In this document: in pieces, positions 60,420 to 64,000 of the stretch
Layout: every line of letters starts with the position of its first letter
Numbering within the stretch: position 1 is the stretch's first letter
From: Tolypothrix brevis GSE-NOS-MK-07-07A
Lineage (GTDB): Bacteria; Cyanobacteriota; Cyanobacteriia; Cyanobacteriales; Nostocaceae
Assembly: GCA_019358985.1 (NCBI GenBank)
Contig: JAHHIJ010000029.1
Location: forward strand, 27,139 to 91,138
Direction of reading: 5' to 3'
Length of the DNA: 64,000 nt
The notes under the pieces: model-generated
Told to the model about the DNA's origin: nothing
The model's input: only the letters and a program-made list of their open reading frames with translations
Databases searched by the model: none
Translations under genes and position numbers: made by a program

Positions 60420-60512
60420 AGGACTTACGCACGGACTACGTATTTCCGTCCCTATCGACGCTTCGGTTGCAATCTCAAAGTCTTTTTTTCTGGTAACGAG
60501 TGCCTAAGTCCT
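60420..60512. mobile_element. 93-bp MITE, inverted copy of 26441-26532
   Basis: Ends AGGACTTACGCAC and GTGCCTAAGTCCT; shares TCCGTCCCTATCGAC and TTTCTGGTAACGAG with the other copy in reverse orientation. The middle 20 bases differ. Confidence 0.85.
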
Positions 60513-61136
60513 AATAAAAATTCTTGTTTTTCTTAAACAACAATGTTAGCTAGTATACTTTCAAAATATTTGTAAAGAAAATATAGTAAAAAATACTTAC
60601 TAAAGTTGAGCAGGATTATATAAGAAATTTGTATATAAAGTTTGAGCGGGTGTCTGACGTGAATGATAGTTTTTCATGAATTTGAAGCTATATTTTTTTG
60701 GGAACAAAAGCAGTGTAAGCTTGTCTATTAGAGCATTTGAGCTATTTTTGCGAAAAAAGTTGAATTTGAACAGCAAAAAACGGCGTGGGGGTTTATACGG
60801 TTGTCTTTTAGGGAAGAATCAACGTAAAGTCTCGTGTTTAGAAGGCGGATTGGGTGCATAAGTCTAGAAGATATGTACAGTAGGGGCATCACTTTTGTTT
60901 GAAGTCTTAGCTAATATCTTGCGAACGAGCGCAAATTTTTATTTGTTATAAAGCGCTAATGAAAGCAAAATAGACACTAGATAACGTTCTAAAAGTATAT
61001 ATTTCCAGGTGTACAGGAGTCGAACGGACAAGTAAGCACAGCAACTTTAAAATGAAAAATTTAAATTTTGCGATGGTGAAATAAACTTGTCTAAATCAGA
61101 GAAGCAAGATAATCTTGCGTAAGTATCTCTGGTGAA
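60513..61136. other. Long leader region of the M23 gene, no gene seen
   Basis: About 620 bases, AT-rich. A 61-codon frame at 60676-60861 has poor protein character. Inverted pieces occur (CAAGATAATCTTG at about 61106), but no riboswitch consensus could be matched. Confidence 0.4.
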
Positions 61137-61173
61137 TGTGATCTCGATCTGTGATTCAATGTGATCTAGATCA
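61137..61173 (+). promoter_or_regulatory. Two CRP-like sites upstream of the M23 peptidase gene
   Basis: TGTGATCTAGATCA (61160-61173) fits TGTGA-N6-TCA and TGTGATCTCGATCT (61137-61150) is a poorer half-matching copy, 23 bases away. Cyanobacterial cAMP receptor proteins use TGTGA-N6-TCACA. The better site is 65 bases before the start codon. Confidence 0.45.
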
Positions 61174-61238
61174 TTGACTAAATATCCGACTTAAAGATCG
61201 AGGTCAGTTAAGCGCTAGTAGATCATAGGAGGTCGTCT

Positions 61239-63443
61239 TTGAAACGAGCATTAAAGGAGAAAGTGAAGGCTGTGCTTGAAAATCCCCCCAGTGATGATGC
61301 CCCAGCAGAACAGCTAAACGTGGTTAATCCATACTTTAACCGCCAGGTACGGACAAAAGCCGCCATGATTGGTTTGGCAATTTCAATGGGAGCTACCAGC
61401 CTCCTGGTGACTCGGCAAGGCGCCCAAGCAGCAGCTCCTGCAGGCAATCAAAACACAGCCTCAACGATTCCTGCTGTTCCTAACACCGAGGTTAAATTTT
61501 CAACCACGCCAAAACTGGAATATCAAGCCGCGTCATCAGTAAGCGTGCTGGAAAGTCCTCGAATAGTGGAACCAACAGCAATTTCACAAGTGCCTGGACT
61601 TCAAGCTAAATTGCAAGTTGCTGCACCTCTGGTAGCGAGAACAACTACCACAATCCAAAAGTCGGTGAATTTGCAGCCTCAAGCCGCAGAAAAAGTAACC
61701 ATTCCCAAGAGTTATGCCAATCAGCAAAGCGTTGGTGACGCTAAAAGCATATCGTTGAATGCCCAACGACAAACAGTAGTTTCTTTATCAGTTGCCAATA
61801 GCGGTGAAGTCAATTCTCAATTGAGAGCACAGCAAGACTTTGCAATCAATCGTCTCCAAGAAAAATCGAACCGTTTAAGAAGAAGTCTGGCGGAATTAAA
61901 GTCTGAGGAGACCAAATTATCACAAACAACTAACGAGGTAACACAGCCAACGATTGCGGTGGAAAAAACACCACAGTTGAACGCAAATAACATTGGACTA
62001 CAGCCATCGAAAAATGCTACCGATGCCAGCCAAGCAAGCCTCATATCGAGGTTAAAGCAGGCAAAATCAGCAAATGCAGCCTACGAAGTTAAGCCTGGAG
62101 ATACATTAGCAGCGATCGCTAGCGATCGTGGTACTTCAGTCTCAGAAATAATCAAGGCAAATAATCTCAACAATCCCAACGAACTGCGAATCAATCAAAA
62201 ACTCACAGTTCCTTTTGCCGAAAACCGCAGTACTGTCATCAAGCCAACTGTCGCAGCAGTTACTCCTGTGCAGTCTGGCAGCGCACCTGAGATTGTTACG
62301 CCTGCAAACACATTTAGCGCTGGTTTAACACCTTCTAAGCCTTCACAGCCATCATTCACGGCTAACAAGAACAGTGTTACCATCCCGACAGCAGTAATTT
62401 CTGACAATCAGATTCAAGCAACTGCGATTAAGCCCACAACAGACCTCACCACAGCCCCCGGTTATGGCATCGGTGGTGACAGCCCAATCCCACAAGTCTT
62501 GAATCAAATGCAACTGGCGAAAAATCCGCCAGAGGTAACACGAACAAAAAATAATAATCCACGCCTGCGTAGCTTACAAGACGAAATTGAGAGATTACGG
62601 ACGAAATACCGCGCTCAACAATCTGGTAACGTAGTCGTACCTACAGAATCCCCAAGCAACGAAGCTGCGGTGGAGATTCCTGTTTCTCGACCAGATAATT
62701 TCGCGGTGTCAAATCCCGTTACTAGAGTGAATAATCTTGCGGTGCCCATCCCCGTTCCTAGACCAATGGCACCCAACTATAGCACTCAACCTCAGCCTCA
62801 ATTCCGTGCGACTCAACGCACCAACGACGCAGTTAATCCAGAGTTCAACTTTTTTAATCAAACATCACGTCAGTGGAATCCTAGCGACAACAGACCAAGT
62901 GTGAGAATTCCTACATCTCCCGTTGGTGGTGATGCTTCTGCATCTCTTGGATTAATGCGGGGAAGAACAGTTTCTCCAGATTTCCCGCCTTTAACGGCAG
63001 CAGTGGATAGATACTTACCCAGAGCGATTGACGAAAACACACCCGCTCCGTCTACAATGACCACTGCTTATATTTGGCCCGCCAAGGGTGTCCTCACCTC
63101 TGGCTTTGGGCAGCGTTGGGGACGTCCACACAAAGGTATTGACGTCGCTAACGGTACAGGCACACCAATATACGCATCGGCTGATGGTGTAATTGAAAAA
63201 GCTGGCTGGAATAGGGGTGGCTACGGCAATGTTGTGGATATCCGCCATAACGATGGCAGCATGACTCGCTACGGTCATAATAGCAAAATCCTGGTGCAGG
63301 CAGGTCAACCAGTCCGCCAAGGCGACACAATTGCTTTAATGGGCAGCACAGGCTTTAGTACTGGTCCACACACCCACTTTGAAATTCATGCATCAGGCAA
63401 GGGTGCTGTTAATCCAATAGCCTTCTTACCTCCTCGCGTGTAG
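61239..63443 (+). CDS. LysM and M23 peptidase domain cell-wall protein
   Basis: 734 residues, TTG start behind a strong ATAGGAGGTCG. A basic N-terminus and hydrophobic helix (AAMIGLAISMGATSLLVTRQ) near residue 50 act as signal or anchor. LysM at about 279-325 (YEVKPGDTLAAIASDRGTSV) binds peptidoglycan; a long Pro/Ser/Asn linker follows. The C-terminal M23 (lysostaphin/NlpD-type) domain has GFGQRWGRPHKGIDVANGTG (HxxxD) and STGPHTHFEIH (HxH), the zinc residues. Cuts peptide cross-links of peptidoglycan or activates amidases; homologues in filamentous cyanobacteria affect septa. Confidence 0.93.
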   Translation: MKRALKEKVKAVLENPPSDDAPAEQLNVVNPYFNRQVRTKAAMIGLAISMGATSLLVTRQGAQAAAPAGNQNTASTIPAVPNTEVKFSTTPKLEYQAASSVSVLESPRIVEPTAISQVPGLQAKLQVAAPLVARTTTTIQKSVNLQPQAAEKVTIPKSYANQQSVGDAKSISLNAQRQTVVSLSVANSGEVNSQLRAQQDFAINRLQEKSNRLRRSLAELKSEETKLSQTTNEVTQPTIAVEKTPQLNANNIGLQPSKNATDASQASLISRLKQAKSANAAYEVKPGDTLAAIASDRGTSVSEIIKANNLNNPNELRINQKLTVPFAENRSTVIKPTVAAVTPVQSGSAPEIVTPANTFSAGLTPSKPSQPSFTANKNSVTIPTAVISDNQIQATAIKPTTDLTTAPGYGIGGDSPIPQVLNQMQLAKNPPEVTRTKNNNPRLRSLQDEIERLRTKYRAQQSGNVVVPTESPSNEAAVEIPVSRPDNFAVSNPVTRVNNLAVPIPVPRPMAPNYSTQPQPQFRATQRTNDAVNPEFNFFNQTSRQWNPSDNRPSVRIPTSPVGGDASASLGLMRGRTVSPDFPPLTAAVDRYLPRAIDENTPAPSTMTTAYIWPAKGVLTSGFGQRWGRPHKGIDVANGTGTPIYASADGVIEKAGWNRGGYGNVVDIRHNDGSMTRYGHNSKILVQAGQPVRQGDTIALMGSTGFSTGPHTHFEIHASGKGAVNPIAFLPPRV

Positions 63444-63497
63444 TTACTGGCTGTCTTTTTGGTTAATAGCAATTTTATGTGAGGCTGCACATAGCGC

Positions 63498-63600
63498 CCT
63501 CAGGCTCTTTAGCCTGGACGGCATTCGCCTCTCCTTACGGAGACGCTGCGCGAACAACGGGGGGAACCCCCGCACAGCGCTGCCTCGGCTATACGTACAA
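63498..63600. repeat. Repeat block with CAGGCT hairpin and GGAGACGCTGCGCGAAC
   Basis: CAGGCTCTTTAGCCTG (63501-63516) may be the M23 gene's terminator stem. It is followed by the interspersed repeat CTCCTTACGGAGACGCTGCG (from 63530), also found at about 50420 and in the AAA-WD40 gene. Confidence 0.6.
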
Positions 63601-63756
63601 AGCCCACCTGCGTGGGCTAATTTTGTGCATATTTTACGTGAGGCTCAACTCTATTACGCAATATTCTTTGCCTTGAGGAGCGCGAAAAATAATTGAGTTA
63701 AAAGCTAGCCATGACAAATTTTTTCTGCTATATTTAGAAAGGCATTGAAAAAGTTT

Positions 63757-63830
63757 GGCTCAGTAGCTCAGTTGGTTAGAGCGTGGGACTCATAAGCCCG
63801 AGGTCGTGTGTTCAAATCACACCTGAGTCA
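63757..63830 (+). tRNA. tRNA-Met (anticodon CAT)
   Basis: 74 bases. Acceptor GGCTCAG pairs with CTGAGTC (one G-U), D-arm AGCTCAGTTGGTTAGAGC, anticodon stem GGGAC.. with loop CTCATAA, T-arm GTGTGTTCAAATCACAC, discriminator A. No encoded CCA. The first acceptor pair is G-C, as in elongator tRNA-Met; a CAT anticodon that becomes lysidine-modified tRNA-Ile2 is the alternative. Confidence 0.93.
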
Positions 63831-63851
63831 TTTCAAAAATATGATAATTCT

Positions 63852-64000
63852 AATGTTTTGAGAGACGTTCCACAATGTTTTGAGAGACGTTCCACAATGT
63901 TTTGAGAGACGTTCCACAATGTTTTGAGAGACGTTCCACAATGTTTTGAGAGACGTTCCACAATGTTTTGAGAGACGTTCCACAATGTTTTGAGAGACGT
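63852..64000. repeat. 22-bp tandem array running off the window
   Basis: Nearly seven identical units combining AATGTTTTGA and GAGACGTTCCAC, starting 22 bases after the tRNA and reaching the right edge. The segment GAGACGTTCC equals an arm of the TTCC-core palindromes. Confidence 0.92.

Noticed and set aside
60676..60861. 61-codon frame MNLKLYFFGNKSSVSLSIRA.
   Set aside because: No ribosome-binding site, no family pattern, in an AT-rich leader region.
60513..61238. Possible c-di-AMP (ydaO-type) riboswitch before the M23 peptidase gene, a context where such elements occur.
   Set aside because: I could not find the conserved GGGGAACC and GCCGAAUCC-type blocks; left as unassigned leader. A covariance-model scan would decide.
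1..64000. CRISPR array.
   Set aside because: The three tandem arrays (41.4, 51.3, 63.9 kb) have no unique spacers between repeats, and no cas gene is present.

Overview
The window looks like chromosomal DNA from a filamentous, probably heterocyst-forming (Nostocales-type) cyanobacterium. The basis is the very frequent HIP1 octamer GCGATCGC, a high-light-inducible protein gene, zeta-carotene desaturase, cyanobacterial-type GshA, a cox operon, DUF1830 and DUF4079 proteins, XisH/XisI homologues, and many heptamer tandem repeats, MITE-like elements and degenerate toxin-antitoxin (TA) modules. No species can be named from the sequence alone.

Layout. 0-3.5 kb: end of an OmpR-type response regulator, an ABC ATPase and small membrane/DUF proteins. 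4-7.8 kb: a run of radical SAM protein, DICT-HD protein and pentapeptide-repeat protein. 7.8-8.5 kb: a TA pair in which both genes carry an in-frame stop. 8.5-10.5 kb: an unusual ArsR-HTH/ClpC-N fusion and pyrB. 11.2-14.8 kb: coxB-coxA-coxC. 14.9-17.5 kb: a repeat-rich accessory stretch with nested MITEs, a DUF6888/DUF6887 pair, a decayed IS200/IS605-type tnpB element and a HicB-like ORF at its edge. 17.6-22.8 kb: FAD monooxygenase, WD40 protein, a 57-residue hli gene and alanine dehydrogenase. 22.8-24.4 kb is mostly decayed DNA with one small ribbon-helix-helix gene. 24.5-42 kb is mainly housekeeping: zds, SRPBCC protein, ferredoxin, cobQ, three peroxiredoxins, a DrrAB-like ABC pair, glgC, a DnaJ-like protein, GST and a glycogen debranching-type enzyme. 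42-53.4 kb is the most accessory region: secreted phosphoesterase, several TA modules or relics, a 1384-residue AAA-WD40 protein, XisI/XisH, a PD-(D/E)XK protein and a CHAT-AAA protein. The last five are all on the minus strand. 53.7-63.8 kb: alpha/beta hydrolase, MscS channel, histone-deacetylase-like protein, a PIN-type pair bounded by a duplicated HDAC 3' end, gshA, trmL, a LysM-M23 peptidase and a tRNA-Met.

Themes. Redox and carbon-storage genes lie close together (glgC and debranching enzyme; PrxQ, Prx-like and 2-Cys Prx). The most striking non-gene structure is a dispersed palindrome family whose arms (GTAGAGACG) are constant while the palindromic core exists in several versions. It occurs more than 20 times, sits inside MITE-like elements, and enters reading frames. 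At two places, and perhaps a third, tandem arrays appear to have grown out of such repeats. Repeat-derived in-frame insertions are visible in pyrB, the debranching enzyme gene and, three times, the AAA-WD40 gene.

The best candidate for an undescribed system is 45.4-53.4 kb: a caspase-like CHAT-ATPase, an endonuclease-fold protein, XisH/XisI and a STAND-like AAA-WD40 sensor with 14 near-identical but locally variable WD blades. All family assignments come from reading motifs; no database search was possible.
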